Positions 63,512 through 64,000 of a stretch of 64,000 bases of DNA are shown here, piece by piece. The stretch lies in NCBI RefSeq assembly GCF_003725695.1, contig NZ_RJSE01000007.1, forward strand, positions 694,835 to 758,834. Direction: 5' to 3'. Position 1 is the first letter of the stretch; each line of letters opens with the position of its first letter. The position numbers and the translations under genes were made by a program. The DNA comes from Nocardioides marmoriginsengisoli. GTDB lineage: Bacteria > Actinomycetota > Actinomycetes > Propionibacteriales > Nocardioidaceae. A model generated the notes under the pieces. It was not told the DNA's origin and ran no database searches. It was given only the letters and a program-made list of their open reading frames with translations.

Positions 63512-64000
63512 GACCGCGACCGGTTCCTCGCGGGTGAAGCGTGGGATGGCGGAGATGTTGAAGGGGGGCGTGATCATGGATGTCGTCAACGCTGAGCAGG
63601 CGAGGATCGCTGAGGATGCTGGTGCGGTCGCGGTGATGGCGTTGGAGCGGGTTCCTGCTGATATTCGTGCCCAGGGCGGGGTGTCGCGGATGAGTGATCC
63701 GGACATGATTGATGGGATCGTGGGGGCGGTCTCGATTCCGGTGATGGCCAAGGCCCGGATCGGGCACTTCGCCGAGGCGCAGGTCTTGCAGTCGTTGGGT
63801 GTGGATTACATCGATGAGTCCGAGGTGTTGACCCCGGCTGATTATGCGAATCACATCGACAAGTGGGCCTTCACGGTTCCGTTCGTGTGTGGGGCGACGA
63901 ATCTGGGTGAGGCGTTGCGGCGGATCACCGAGGGTGCGGCGATGATCCGCTCGAAGGGTGAGGCCGGGACTGGGGATGTGTCGAACGCGGTGACGCACAT
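63486..64000 (+). CDS. pdxS: Pyridoxal 5'-phosphate synthase lyase subunit PdxS (3' truncated by window edge)
   Basis: 171 complete codons are visible. '[20 protein letters not shown]', '[18 protein letters not shown]', '[16 protein letters not shown]' and '[11 protein letters not shown]' are diagnostic; the Asp of MDVV and the Lys of MAKARIGH correspond to ribose-5-phosphate binding residues. It makes PLP with PdxT from glutamine, ribose-5-phosphate and glyceraldehyde-3-phosphate. ATG 63486 is one base after the SDR stop, with no own ribosome site seen, though later starts are possible. Codons are much richer in third-position T and A (GCT, GAT, ATT, TTG) than in all neighbours. Confidence 0.95.
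   Translation, partial: MPSEVPGDVTATGSSRVKRGMAEMLKGGVIMDVVNAEQARIAEDAGAVAVMALERVPADIRAQGGVSRMSDPDMIDGIVGAVSIPVMAKARIGHFAEAQVLQSLGVDYIDESEVLTPADYANHIDKWAFTVPFVCGATNLGEALRRITEGAAMIRSKGEAGTGDVSNAVTH

Overview
The window is very GC-rich (about 70% by eye), densely packed and full of ATGA, GTGA and TGATG gene junctions. Liv-type (HAAT family) ABC transporters, acyl-CoA enzymes, SDR oxidoreductases and TetR/MarR/PucR/AsnC regulators dominate it. This points to a free-living actinomycete, plausibly Nocardioidaceae-like; the genus is inference. I see no rRNA, tRNA, insertion sequence, phage gene or CRISPR array. No stretch over 300 bases lacks a gene.

Region 1 (1-7598, +): the end of a Liv-type importer (LivF, binding lipoprotein, LivH, LivM) runs by overlapping junctions into a START-like protein, a crotonase lacking both hydratase glutamates, a MaoC-like hotdog protein and a ThDP decarboxylase-type enzyme. 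Region 2 (7695-12997): a MarR regulator divergent from an FAD monooxygenase and a multicopper oxidase; a second MarR with an NTF2-like protein; and a CapA-like lipoprotein. Region 3 (13048-19240): a TetR regulator divergent from the operon SDR, quinone oxidoreductase, MaoC, APH-like kinase, acyl-CoA dehydrogenase, followed by a second, paralogous TetR gene. Region 4 (19199-23528, -): an SDR and a fused indolepyruvate-type ferredoxin oxidoreductase of 1178 residues.

Region 5 (23683-44569, +): a PucR regulator, then a long catabolic set of an FAD amine-oxidase-like protein, a complete LivHMGF plus binding protein, MmgE/PrpD, an old-yellow-enzyme/2,4-dienoyl-CoA reductase type protein, RidA, four SDRs, a second FAD amine-oxidase-like protein, a cupin, a KSTD-like flavoprotein, an NmrA-like protein, a DmdC-like acyl-CoA dehydrogenase and an EamA exporter. 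Region 6 (44586-63484): an AsnC/Lrp regulator divergent from a PLP decarboxylase, HyuA, HyuB, a class III aminotransferase and an MFS exporter. A new promoter then starts amidase, alpha/beta hydrolase, binding protein, an MFS-LivF fusion, a LivH-LivM-LivG fusion and an SDR. The window ends inside pdxS.

Two signals stand out. First, an identical 15-base operator (AAGCAAGCGCTTAGT or its complement) lies in four promoter regions (13769, 18506, 24855, 43705). It ties the TetR pair, the acyl-CoA operon, the amine-oxidase/Liv operon and a distant SDR operon into one local regulon; the sequence resembles the KstR2-type motif. Second, the third importer has an unusual architecture: its two ATPases are both fused to membrane domains, one to an MFS-type domain and one to LivH-LivM. 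Together the clusters look like parallel import-and-degrade modules for organic acids, amines or N-heterocycles whose substrates cannot be named from sequence alone.
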